DNA from: Eudoraea sp.
Lineage (GTDB): Bacteria; Bacteroidota; Bacteroidia; Flavobacteriales; Flavobacteriaceae
DNA: 12,244 bases
Assembly: GCA_013042925.1 (NCBI GenBank)
Contig: JABDPH010000400.1
Location: 1 to 12,244 of the forward strand
Direction of reading: 5' to 3'
Part shown: positions 1 through 6,524 of the stretch, piece after piece
Numbering within the stretch: the first letter of the stretch is position 1
Layout of the letters: each line of letters begins with the position of its first letter
The notes under the pieces: model-generated
The model's input: only the letters and a program-made list of their open reading frames with translations
Told to the model about the DNA's origin: nothing
Databases searched by the model: none
Translations under genes and position numbers: made by a program

Positions 1-480
1 GCAGATCTTGGGGTATCTGGAATTGTTTCCGGAGTTTTACATTCCAACGGTGCCCTGGATAAGGACCGAACCGCAGAATTAATTTCTGCGGCTGGGGATT
101 TACACTTTACTTTTCACAGGGCATTTGACTGGGTAGAAGACCCACTAAAAACTCTATTGGAACTTGAAAATTTAGGTGTGGATTGTGTTTTGACATCCGG
201 AGGCAGACAAAAGGCAGAAGAGGCTATAAATGAGCTCATCTCTTGGAAAAAGAAAGTAGAAAAATGTATTATTATGCCAGGTGGAGGAATACGTAACCAC
301 AATGCGTTGCTTTTCAAAAATAATGGATTTGAAGCAATACATCTTTCCGGATCAATGTTTAATAAAACACTTGAAAAAATGCCTGAACCTTCAATGAACA
401 ATGCCTCATACCTGAGAGATGATGAAATAGCCTTAACCGACCCTGAGATAATACGTACTCTGGTTCAAAGCGTTAAATAA
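1..480 (+). CDS. cutC: CutC family protein, 3' part (5' end outside window)
   Basis: The frame is open from base 1 to a TAA stop at 478-480 and gives 159 residues. CutC proteins are usually about 235-250 residues, so roughly the first 80-90 are missing to the left. Family signatures visible in this fragment are HRAFD (residues 39-43 of the fragment), LTSGG (64-68) and MPGGG (92-96), followed by a phosphate-loop-like IHLSGS segment. These belong to the TIM-barrel fold of the CutC family, a cytoplasmic protein historically linked to copper tolerance in E. coli; its enzymatic activity is not established. The C-terminal tail is ordinary for the family. No terminator is seen after it, and the next gene starts 54 bases downstream behind its own -7 box. 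Identification is secure; the biological role is not. Confidence 0.93.
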   Translation, partial: ADLGVSGIVSGVLHSNGALDKDRTAELISAAGDLHFTFHRAFDWVEDPLKTLLELENLGVDCVLTSGGRQKAEEAINELISWKKKVEKCIIMPGGGIRNHNALLFKNNGFEAIHLSGSMFNKTLEKMPEPSMNNASYLRDDEIALTDPEIIRTLVQSVK

Positions 481-514
481 AGGCAAAGATTTAAACAATA
501 CTCTGTTAAAGAAA

Positions 515-522
515 TATATTTG
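515..522 (+). promoter_or_regulatory. Bacteroidota -7 box before the metallophosphoesterase gene
   Basis: TATATTTG matches the Bacteroidota -7 consensus TAnnTTTG at all fixed positions. The only -33 candidate is TTTA at 490-493, 21 bases upstream, one base off TTTG. A start about 6 bases after the box would leave a leader of only a few bases before the ATG at 535, so expression may be near-leaderless, or may also depend on read-through from cutC. Confidence 0.5.
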
Positions 523-534
523 TAAAAAAAGCAT

Positions 535-1764
535 ATGCTGCGCTGGATAGTTTTTGTAATAATTTATCTTATTCTGGGATTCTACACCCTGCAAGCCCTT
601 AAGACCGTGAGCAGGTTTCCATGGGTTTATTTTGTATTTGCAGCTATATCCTTGCTGGTACTTAGTAATTTTATTTTTCAATTTACCTTGGGCGAAGAAG
701 GAGGAAGGGTACTAAGCAGGCCTAAAAGTTATGCTTTTGGCTTTTTAATAGCCATCCTTACTTTCAAAATAATCACGATAATATTTCTTTTTTCTGAAGA
801 CATTTTCAGATTCATTGCCGCAGGGTATCATAAATTTTATAGTACAGACAGGGAGTTCAGCCTACCGGAGCGAAGGAGGTTTTTAAGCCTAATTGCAATG
901 GGTATTGCAGCACTTCCTTTTGGATCATTGCTTTACGGCATGTATAGGGGAAAATACAATTTTAAGGTATTGAAATACCAAATGGAATTTGAAGATCTGC
1001 CCCCTGCTTTTGATGGATATCAGATTACTCAAATCTCAGATATTCACAGCGGAAGTTTTGACAATAGAAAAAAAATTGAATATGCGGTAGATTTGATTAA
1101 TAGGCAAAAGAGTGATGTTATTTTTTTTACCGGAGACATGGTAAATAATAAGGCTGATGAAATGAAACCATGGGCTGAACTGTTTTCAACCCTTAAAGCC
1201 GTAGATGGGAAATATTCAATTCTTGGGAACCATGATTATGGAGATTATATAGTTTGGGATACAGAAGAGGAAAAAATTGAAAATTTGGATGATCTTAAAC
1301 TTATGCAAAAAGAAATGGGTTTTGATCTTTTGCTGAATGAGAGTAGATATCTGCAAAAAGCAGACGATAAATTGGCACTAATTGGTGTAGAAAATTGGGG
1401 TAGAGGAGGTTTTAGAAAATCAGGGGACTTAAAAAAAGCGGCTTCCGAAATTACCCAGGACGATTTTAAAATCTTATTGAGCCATGACCCGTCTCACTGG
1501 GAGGATGTGGTTTTAAAAGATAAGTATCACTATCATCTCACGCTAAGTGGTCATACACATGGGATGCAGTTTGGGATTGAAATTCCCGGATGGGTGAAAT
1601 GGAGTCCGGTTAAATGGCGATATAAGTATTGGGCCGGCATTTATGAGGAATTAGGAGAATTTATTAATGTAAATCGCGGATTTGGATTTATAGGCTATCC
1701 TGGAAGAGTTGGTATTTGGCCGGAAATCACTGTAATAACCCTTAAAAAGAAAGATTTAACTTGA
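535..1764 (+). CDS. Membrane-anchored calcineurin-like metallophosphoesterase (YkuE-like)
   Basis: A 409-residue protein whose C-terminal two thirds is a complete calcineurin-type phosphoesterase domain. Metal-site motifs are present in order: D169-x-H171 (SDIHSG), G200-D201, G231-N232-H233-D234, S316-H317-D318 and G339-H-T-H-G343. All expected two-metal ligands are intact, so it should be active. The N-terminal about 137 residues hold hydrophobic segments near 4-22, 30-52 and 65-95, plus a fourth near 115-137 preceded by three arginines and FL (residues 113-117). Positive charges favour loops 1 and 3 inside, which would put the catalytic domain outside the cytoplasm; this is inference. The family includes Bacillus YkuE, and related enzymes act on phosphodiester or lipid A precursor substrates; the substrate here is unknown. 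ATG at 535 is chosen because hydrophobic TM1 begins at once and a -7 box lies just upstream. A stem-loop with T-rich tail follows. Confidence 0.9.
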   Translation: MLRWIVFVIIYLILGFYTLQALKTVSRFPWVYFVFAAISLLVLSNFIFQFTLGEEGGRVLSRPKSYAFGFLIAILTFKIITIIFLFSEDIFRFIAAGYHKFYSTDREFSLPERRRFLSLIAMGIAALPFGSLLYGMYRGKYNFKVLKYQMEFEDLPPAFDGYQITQISDIHSGSFDNRKKIEYAVDLINRQKSDVIFFTGDMVNNKADEMKPWAELFSTLKAVDGKYSILGNHDYGDYIVWDTEEEKIENLDDLKLMQKEMGFDLLLNESRYLQKADDKLALIGVENWGRGGFRKSGDLKKAASEITQDDFKILLSHDPSHWEDVVLKDKYHYHLTLSGHTHGMQFGIEIPGWVKWSPVKWRYKYWAGIYEELGEFINVNRGFGFIGYPGRVGIWPEITVITLKKKDLT

Positions 1765-1779
1765 ATTTAACTATCAAGT

Positions 1780-1812
1780 TATGCCCAAAATTAAGGGCAT
1801 ACCGGATTTTTT
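1780..1812 (+). terminator. Candidate intrinsic terminator of the metallophosphoesterase gene
   Basis: TATGCCC at 1780-1786 pairs with GGGCATA at 1795-1801 (7 bp, 8-base A/T loop), followed five bases later by a run of six T (1807-1812) and more T-rich sequence. It lies 16 bases after the stop codon. The stem is short and the T-run is not directly adjacent, so efficiency is uncertain. Confidence 0.5.
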
Positions 1813-1824
1813 AACATTTTTTCA

Positions 1825-1832
1825 TACATTTG
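1825..1832 (+). promoter_or_regulatory. Bacteroidota -7 box before the thioredoxin-like gene
   Basis: TACATTTG fits TAnnTTTG, 23 bases before the ATG at 1856, so the predicted leader is about 15-18 bases. No TTTG is seen at the expected 19-21 base spacing upstream. Confidence 0.5.
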
Positions 1833-1855
1833 ATCTGTAACCCAATGTACTATAT

Positions 1856-2152
1856 ATGTCAAAATTCGGTGAACTTATTGATCTAAATATCCCCGTGTTA
1901 CTTGACTTTTATGCTGAATGGAATGAGCAATCTACTTCAATGCACCCGGTGCTAAGGGATGTAGCGGCCGCCTTAGGTGATAAAGGAAAGGTTATTAAAA
2001 TAGACGTGGATAAGAATAAAGAATTATCACAAGCGCTTAGAATTAAGGGTCTTCCTACCCTTATGATCTACAAAAAAGGAGAAATGGTTTGGAGACAAAG
2101 TGGTGAACAAGATGCAAATACACTAATTGGAATACTTAACGAATACCTGTAA
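1856..2152 (+). CDS. Thioredoxin-fold protein lacking the CxxC active site
   Basis: A 98-residue protein with the length and order of a thioredoxin: strand LLDFYAEW (15-22), helix HPVLRDVAAAL, strand VIKIDVDKN and the cis-proline loop KGLPT (P67) followed by LMIYKKGE. The canonical WCGPC is replaced by W22-N-E-Q-S26, and the whole protein has no cysteine, so it cannot do dithiol chemistry. The fold, tryptophan, buried aspartate (D17) and cis-proline are kept, which points to a conserved binding or scaffold role rather than decay. There is no signal peptide, so it should be cytoplasmic. It has its own -7 box and no close operon partner; the DUF2723 gene converges on it 90 bases away. I recall similar cysteine-free thioredoxin-like proteins in flavobacteria but cannot confirm this here. 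Function unknown. Confidence 0.85.
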   Translation: MSKFGELIDLNIPVLLDFYAEWNEQSTSMHPVLRDVAAALGDKGKVIKIDVDKNKELSQALRIKGLPTLMIYKKGEMVWRQSGEQDANTLIGILNEYL

Positions 2153-2242
2153 ATCTTAAAATCGGATTTACCTCCAATTCCCTTTGAAATAATATTTAAT
2201 TACCATTTGTTGATTCTGACCAATTCATTGTCCAAATCTTTC

Positions 2243-5200
2243 TCATTCGTCCATAACTGAATCTTGTTCAACTTCCATAGTATCTTCTATATCCGGATTC
2301 GATTGCTGCATTAAAGGTGGTTCCTCTATTACTTCTTCTTCATAGAAATGACTGAACCTATCTATATGCTCATTAAAAATTAAAGTTTCTTTTTCAGCAA
2401 TTTCCCTGTCATTATTTTCTATAAGAATATCAATGTTTCTTCTATAAGCTTCCATATCGCCAATAATATCTTCGATATTGTCATATTGTTCATCTAACGG
2501 GATGCTCGAATAATAGTCTAAACGATCCTGATAAATATCTCTTAATTTATAGAATAAATCCCGGGCCTTTGTTGTTTCTCCCACCTTATAATAACTATCT
2601 ACATAAGGTTCTACAAAAGCATAAAAACCAAAGTATTCGACAGGCATATTGGTCATGGAAATGTTAATCACATCTTTTGCTTTGTCTATTTTGTTTTCAT
2701 TTATCAGAGCTTCCGTTAATCGCGCGAGATTGCCCCTGAATGATAAACTTTGTGACCTGGTTTGTGGATCATGATAGATATCTGAACTTCCTGAATTGCC
2801 CCAATCCCATCCTTTTACAATATCATACATTAGTTCGGTATCTATTCGCCCCATCTCAAAAGAACTTCGATTTTTGGTATAGATAGGCACCAATTTATAG
2901 GCTAATCCTTCAAGCTGCAGATAGTCTTTCATCCAAATGTATTCTGCTTTGTCAAAACTACCACCAGAGAAGTAGATTGGGCGCTTCCAATCATTATTGG
3001 CAATGATATCCAACATCATAATCCTGTTTTTTGGTAAAGCACTCTTCGGCAGATCAATATCAATATAATCAACAATTAATGCAGAATCTTTTACCTTAAC
3101 CAGGCCACTTTCCAGTACATTTTTCTTATTCACGGGGACCCTGATTTTATTAGTTGGATAATAAACAAGATCTAATGTGCTCTCAGAATATTCACTCAGG
3201 TCAGCACCTTGTTTTTCAAGTATATATTTGAATTTTGTTTGCGGCTTATTGCTGCCCACCCAATTCATAAAATCTTTAATATTCCATCTTTTTTCAGCCA
3301 CACCGGGGAGGCCCTGATAATAGATTACATCCCTATTGCCATATCTATAAAGGTCATGCGTCAGTTGAGAGGGTATAGGTTCACTTTTATAGGCTTTTCG
3401 TTTCATTTGATCTACATACCAATCCGTTGCGAAAAGGCTGGTACAAACTATGCGTATATCGGTACGGTATCCCTCAATTTCCTGTGCATACCAAAGTGGA
3501 AAAGTGTCATTGTCTCCTATTGTGAATAACATAGCCCCCGCATCTTTCTGGCATGAATCCAGATAAGCTTTGGCACTTGCCCGTGCAGTATAGCGATTGG
3601 AGCGGTCATGATCATCCCAATTCTGGAAGGCCATTACTCCGGGAACAGCTAAAAGGCAGATTGCGAGGATAAGCGGTCCAAGTACCTTAGGCTTTAAGAA
3701 TCTTTTAAATTCTTCATATAAGCCATATACTCCTAAACCAATCCATAAAGCAAAAATATAGAAGGAACCAACAAGGGAATAATCCCGCTCCCTTGGTTGA
3801 AAAATATAGGGATTTGTATAAAATTGAATTGCAATTCCCGTAAAAATAAAAAACACAAAAAGCGCCCAGAATTGTTTGGGATCTTTTGTGAATTGGAAAA
3901 CCAAACCTATAATTCCCAGAATCAGGGGTAAAAAGAAATACGTATTTCTTCCTTTGTTTTCCAGGACATCTTTAGGTAGATTTTCCTGACTTCCCAATCG
4001 AAGACTGTCTATAAACCCAATTCCGCTTAACCATTCACCATTACCATTATATCTGCCCTGTACGTCGTTTTGTTTTCCTACAAAATTCCACATAAAATAA
4101 CGCCAGTACATATAGCCAAATTGAAACTGAAACATATATTTAATGTTCTGCCATACACTGGGGGGTTCTACTTCCAGATATTCCCCAAATTGGCGCAAAA
4201 AACCGATGTATTGCTCCTCATCTATCTCGCCATTCGCAAGACCAGATTTCACCTGGGTTACTGCTTTGCGTAGCTCTTCATTTGAGGTCTTCATTCTAAA
4301 ATTCAAAGGGCCAAAATATTTCATGTAGTTCTCAGCGTTCTGATCACTCCACATTCTGGGTAATAATCCCCTGTGATCTTCATTGGGCCCCTGCATTGCA
4401 TTCTTGTATTTATTTACAATAATGTATTTACCCAGCTCTTCATCTTTTTCATATTTGGGTTTATCATCCTTATCTGGGCCTGCCGGGGCAAACGTATCAG
4501 AATAATATGTGCCATAGATTGGGCTGTCTACTTGTGGATATTGTTCTCTGTTATAATAGGCGAGTAATGAGCGAGCATCTGCCGGATTATTTTCATTGAC
4601 TACCACATTGGCATTTGCCCTTATTGGCAACATAAGCCAGGAAGAAAACCCAAGGAATAAAAACATTGCACATAGTACCAAAGTATTGGCTACTCTATAA
4701 TTGTTTTTTCTGGTATAGCGCAACCCATAGTAAAAGGCCCCGATAAAAATCAAAAGCATAATCACAGTACCCGAATTAAAGGGTAAACCAATGCTATTGA
4801 TAAAGAAAACTTCACTCCAACCAAATAATTTTAGGACGTAGGTCAACGAAAATTTATAGACCAGCATTAATATAGCAACTACAGCGATATTGGCGATAAG
4901 AAAGTTCTTAACGGTAGTGGTCTTATATTTTTTGAAATAGTATAATAAACCTATGGTCGGAATTGCCAAAAAGCCCATAAATTGAATGCCAAAAGTCAGG
5001 CCCACTACAAAGGAAATGAGTATCAACCATCGGTTACCTCTTGGATCATCAAGATCATCTGTCCATTTTAATCCTAACCATAATAGCAGTGCCATTATAA
5101 AACTAGCCATGGCGTAAACTTCAGTTTCTACGGCATTAAACCAAAAACTGTCTGAAAAAGTAAATGCCAAAGCACCTACAAGGCCACTGCTCAAAACCAC

Positions 5201-5557
5201 GAATGCATTACTATTCGTAAATTCTTCTTTTTTGGATATTAACTTTCGTGGAATATTGGTAATGGTCCAGAACATAAACAAAATGGTAAAAGCACTGGAA
5301 ACCCCGGAAACATAATTCACCATCCGCGCAATCTGGTCAGGTTCAAAAGCGAACATGGCAAAAAAAGCTCCGATCATTTGAAGCAAAGGTGCGCCTGGTG
5401 GATGTGCCACCTGCAATTTCGCAGAAGTTGTAATATATTCACCCGCATCCCAAAAACTTCCCGTGGGTTCTACGGTAATAGCGTAAGTAATAAGGGCTAT
5501 AAAAAAAACGACCCATCCAAGGATGGTGTCCCATTTCTCGAAATTCTTTGAAAACAT
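2243..5557 (-). CDS. DUF2723 (GT117/TMEM260-like) multi-pass membrane protein
   Basis: 1104 residues from ATG at 5557; a TTG two codons earlier is in frame but weaker as a start. The N-terminal half shows about nine hydrophobic segments (first near 12-29), a soluble region of roughly residues 315-535, four more membrane segments near 545-655, then a large soluble C-terminal domain. The DUF2723 signature lies in the first external loop: SFWDAGEY (D37, E40) followed by HPPGAP (H52-G55). A second conserved block, GDNDTF, is at 681-686. The layout resembles a GT-C glycosyltransferase, where an acidic pair in the first loop is catalytic. Human TMEM260 of the same family has been described as a protein O-mannosyltransferase; whether bacterial members glycosylate proteins is inference. 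The extreme C-terminus is strongly acidic, after helical segments that look TPR-like. It is transcribed toward the thioredoxin-like gene, alone, with no obvious partner. Confidence 0.88.
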   Translation of the reverse strand: MFSKNFEKWDTILGWVVFFIALITYAITVEPTGSFWDAGEYITTSAKLQVAHPPGAPLLQMIGAFFAMFAFEPDQIARMVNYVSGVSSAFTILFMFWTITNIPRKLISKKEEFTNSNAFVVLSSGLVGALAFTFSDSFWFNAVETEVYAMASFIMALLLWLGLKWTDDLDDPRGNRWLILISFVVGLTFGIQFMGFLAIPTIGLLYYFKKYKTTTVKNFLIANIAVVAILMLVYKFSLTYVLKLFGWSEVFFINSIGLPFNSGTVIMLLIFIGAFYYGLRYTRKNNYRVANTLVLCAMFLFLGFSSWLMLPIRANANVVVNENNPADARSLLAYYNREQYPQVDSPIYGTYYSDTFAPAGPDKDDKPKYEKDEELGKYIIVNKYKNAMQGPNEDHRGLLPRMWSDQNAENYMKYFGPLNFRMKTSNEELRKAVTQVKSGLANGEIDEEQYIGFLRQFGEYLEVEPPSVWQNIKYMFQFQFGYMYWRYFMWNFVGKQNDVQGRYNGNGEWLSGIGFIDSLRLGSQENLPKDVLENKGRNTYFFLPLILGIIGLVFQFTKDPKQFWALFVFFIFTGIAIQFYTNPYIFQPRERDYSLVGSFYIFALWIGLGVYGLYEEFKRFLKPKVLGPLILAICLLAVPGVMAFQNWDDHDRSNRYTARASAKAYLDSCQKDAGAMLFTIGDNDTFPLWYAQEIEGYRTDIRIVCTSLFATDWYVDQMKRKAYKSEPIPSQLTHDLYRYGNRDVIYYQGLPGVAEKRWNIKDFMNWVGSNKPQTKFKYILEKQGADLSEYSESTLDLVYYPTNKIRVPVNKKNVLESGLVKVKDSALIVDYIDIDLPKSALPKNRIMMLDIIANNDWKRPIYFSGGSFDKAEYIWMKDYLQLEGLAYKLVPIYTKNRSSFEMGRIDTELMYDIVKGWDWGNSGSSDIYHDPQTRSQSLSFRGNLARLTEALINENKIDKAKDVINISMTNMPVEYFGFYAFVEPYVDSYYKVGETTKARDLFYKLRDIYQDRLDYYSSIPLDEQYDNIEDIIGDMEAYRRNIDILIENNDREIAEKETLIFNEHIDRFSHFYEEEVIEEPPLMQQSNPDIEDTMEVEQDSVMDE

Positions 5558-5596
5558 GTACAATGAAGTTTACCAGTCTGGGCGAATTTACTAATT

Positions 5597-5627
5597 TAAA
5601 TAGATATGGGCTTATAATTTTGTCAAA
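5597..5627 (-). promoter_or_regulatory. Candidate promoter of the DUF2723 gene
   Basis: Read on the minus strand, TTTGACA (5627-5621) is followed after 18 bases by TATTTA (5602-5597). TTTG matches a Bacteroidota -33 box, but TATTTA only partly matches TAnnTTTG; the pair also resembles a classical TTGACA/-10 promoter. It lies about 40 bases before the ATG at 5557. No better candidate is visible in the divergent spacer to tRNA-Gln. Confidence 0.4.
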
Positions 5628-5677
5628 CCTTTAACAACAGAGAGTAGCTCTTTTTTTTGTGGATTGTATCCAAAATA

Positions 5678-5708
5678 TTTGTGCAAATAAAAGTTTGTCT
5701 TAAATTTG
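5678..5708 (+). promoter_or_regulatory. Canonical Bacteroidota promoter of tRNA-Gln
   Basis: TTTG at 5678-5681, exactly 19 bases, then TAAATTTG at 5701-5708: both boxes match the Bacteroidota primary sigma factor consensus (TTTG, N19, TAnnTTTG). The predicted start near 5714 precedes the mature tRNA 5' end (5727) by about a dozen bases. Confidence 0.85.
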
Positions 5709-5726
5709 CAGGCTCTTATACACTAT

Positions 5727-5798
5727 TGGCCTATGGTGTAATTGGCAACACAGCTGGTTTTGGTCCAGTCGTTCTAGGTTCGAGTCCTAGTAGGCCAA
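5727..5798 (+). tRNA. tRNA-Gln (anticodon UUG)
   Basis: The full cloverleaf folds by hand. The acceptor stem TGGCCTA (5727-5733) pairs with TAGGCCA (5791-5797). The D arm is GTGT/ACAC around a GG-containing loop. The anticodon arm GCTGG/CCAGT (one G.U) has loop TTTTGGT, with anticodon TTG at 5760-5762. The T arm CTAGG/CCTAG has loop TTCGAGT. The discriminator is A5798, and the 3' CCA is not encoded, so it must be added by nucleotidyltransferase. UUG decodes CAA and, by wobble, CAG. The gene stands alone with its own promoter and terminator. Bacteroidota make Gln-tRNA either directly by GlnRS or via GatCAB; the sequence does not say which. Confidence 0.97.
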
Positions 5799-5814
5799 CT
5801 AGAATTATAAGTCT

Positions 5815-5848
5815 ATCCCAGCACTACTTGGTGTTGGGATTTTTGTTT
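5815..5848 (+). terminator. Intrinsic terminator of tRNA-Gln
   Basis: ATCCCAGCAC (5815-5824) pairs with GTGTTGGGAT (5831-5840) as a 10-bp stem with one G.U and a 6-base loop, followed directly by TTTTGTTTT. It sits 17 bases after the tRNA 3' end. Confidence 0.85.
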
Positions 5849-5905
5849 TAGGACTTTAATCCCAACCTTCTGGAATTATTCAAGCCCCCGACAATTTTGA
5901 GTGGT

Positions 5906-5937
5906 AAAAAAAACAGGAAACCGAAGTCTCCTGTTTT
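5906..5937 (-). terminator. Strong UUCG-loop intrinsic terminator, minus strand
   Basis: Read leftwards, AAAACAGGAGAC (5937-5926), TTCG (5925-5922) and GTTTCCTGTTTT (5921-5910) form a 12-bp hairpin closed by a C(UUCG)G tetraloop, one of the most stable RNA loops. The 3' arm ends in TTTT and runs into four more T (5909-5906). One stem pair is G.U on this strand and would be an A.C mismatch on the plus strand, so the minus strand is the intended one. It would end leftward transcription coming from the repeat array, before the tRNA-Gln region. Confidence 0.82.
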
Positions 5938-5957
5938 CTATGAACTGCTTTGTACTT

Positions 5958-6072
5958 TTATTGCTTACGAACATAATCCTTCATCATCTTATTTCTAAAA
6001 TAATGCCAACATACATTCGGGCAAATGGGGTATTAAACACTTCATTTGACTTATTTCGTCTTGCAACTTCAT
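5958..6072 (-). other. Spacer with two very short open frames, minus strand (uncertain)
   Basis: On the minus strand, ATG at 6072 opens a 25-codon frame (MKLQDEISQ..., stop 5995-5997) with AAGGA nine bases upstream. A second frame starts ATG ATG at 5987 and ends MMKDYVRKQ (stop 5958-5960), 20 bases before the UUCG terminator; that frame is open back to 6032 without an ATG and reads CPNVCWHYF in the added part. Both are too short to call as genes on length alone. The only support is the placement, a short frame ending just before a strong terminator. The stretch might instead be a diverged relative of the 199-bp units or simple spacer. The remaining bases between 5849 and 5905 show nothing recognisable. 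Confidence 0.2.
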
Positions 6073-6093
6073 AAATCAATATCCTTATTTTTT

Positions 6094-6126
6094 AAAGAAA
6101 CCGAGATACCGAAATATCCCGGTTTC
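6094..6126 (-). terminator. Terminator-like hairpin of repeat unit 1
   Basis: On the minus strand GAAACCGGGATA pairs with TATCTCGGTTTC (12 bp, one G.U) around the loop TTTCGG. Only TTT follows before an A-run, so this copy should terminate weakly and may let transcription run on to the UUCG terminator at 5906-5937. Confidence 0.6.
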
Positions 6127-6275
6127 CAAGAAACTGTCAAATCTTCCCAATGACCGCTTACACTGATCCCTAATAGGAACTATCGCTAGATCCGTTCACA
6201 ATTCAAATAGTTTAATGGGAGCCAATGACGGCTTCAATACTTATGGATTTTCTTATCCCCACGATAAAAACCCCA
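6094..6275 (-). ncRNA. Candidate structured small RNA, repeat unit 1 (last in array)
   Basis: About 182 bases on the minus strand, from a 5' hairpin (GGGG...TTTTTATC, GATAA, G, AAAATCC; 6275 to about 6244) to the 3' hairpin at 6126-6097. In this copy the 5' hairpin keeps the TTATC/GATAA inner stem and the GG/CC outer end but has one internal mismatch. The variable window reads UUGGCUC on the RNA. The T-tract is the shortest of the three copies. No promoter box is seen in front of it, so it probably depends on read-through from units 2 and 3. Confidence 0.5.
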
Positions 6276-6289
6276 ATCTAATAATTTTC

Positions 6290-6325
6290 AAAAAAGAAAC
6301 CGAGATACCGAAATATCCCGGTTTC
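6290..6325 (-). terminator. Intrinsic terminator of repeat unit 2
   Basis: Same 12-bp hairpin as unit 1 (GAAACCGGGATA / TATCTCGGTTTC, loop TTTCGG on the minus strand), followed directly by TTTTTT (6295-6290). This is the best T-tract of the three copies. Confidence 0.7.
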
Positions 6326-6473
6326 CAAGAAACTGTCAATTCTTCCCAATGACCGCTTACACTGATCCCTAATAGGAACTATCGCTAGATCCGTTCGCAA
6401 TTCAAATGGTTTAATGGATGCCCATGACGGCTTCTATACTTACGGATTTTCTTATCCCCACGATAAAAAACCC
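6290..6473 (-). ncRNA. Candidate structured small RNA, repeat unit 2 (middle)
   Basis: About 184 bases on the minus strand. The 5' hairpin is GGGTTTTTTATC (6473-6462), loop GTGGG, then GATAA, a bulged G and AAAATCC: 12 bp with one G.U that would be A.C on the plus strand. Next come the variable window (UGGGCAU), a conserved CCATTTGAATTG segment, the 51-base invariant core with a small ATAG/CTAT hairpin, and the terminator at 6325-6290. There is no open frame of useful length. This copy has the cleanest architecture of the three: structured head, invariant core and intrinsic terminator. I do not recognise a known family. Confidence 0.58.
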
Positions 6474-6489
6474 ATTCTAATAATTTTTT

Positions 6490-6524
6490 AAAAAGAAACC
6501 GAGATACCCAAATACCCCGGTTTC
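6490..6524 (-). terminator. Intrinsic terminator of repeat unit 3
   Basis: On the minus strand GAAACCGGGGTA pairs with TATCTCGGTTTC around TTTGGG, followed by TTTTT (6494-6490). Relative to units 1 and 2, one A-U pair has become G.U, so the 12-bp stem is kept although the sequence changed. On the plus strand the same change breaks the pairing. Confidence 0.68.

Noticed and set aside
2149..2171. Inverted repeat GTAAATC/GATTTAC over the thioredoxin-like stop codon as a terminator
   Set aside because: Only 7 AT-rich pairs with a 9-base loop and no T-tract on either side; too weak to call.
5558..5563. TTG start two codons upstream for the DUF2723 protein
   Set aside because: The ATG at 5557 is in frame, only two codons later, and gives the usual N-terminus; TTG adds nothing recognisable.
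5657..5851. 64-codon open frame across the tRNA-Gln locus
   Set aside because: It overlaps the promoter, tRNA and terminator completely; a chance frame.
6401..6408. CCATTTG (minus strand) in each repeat unit as an internal -7 box
   Set aside because: It keeps the TTTG half but lacks the TA, and no TTTG -33 box lies 19-21 bases upstream in any unit.
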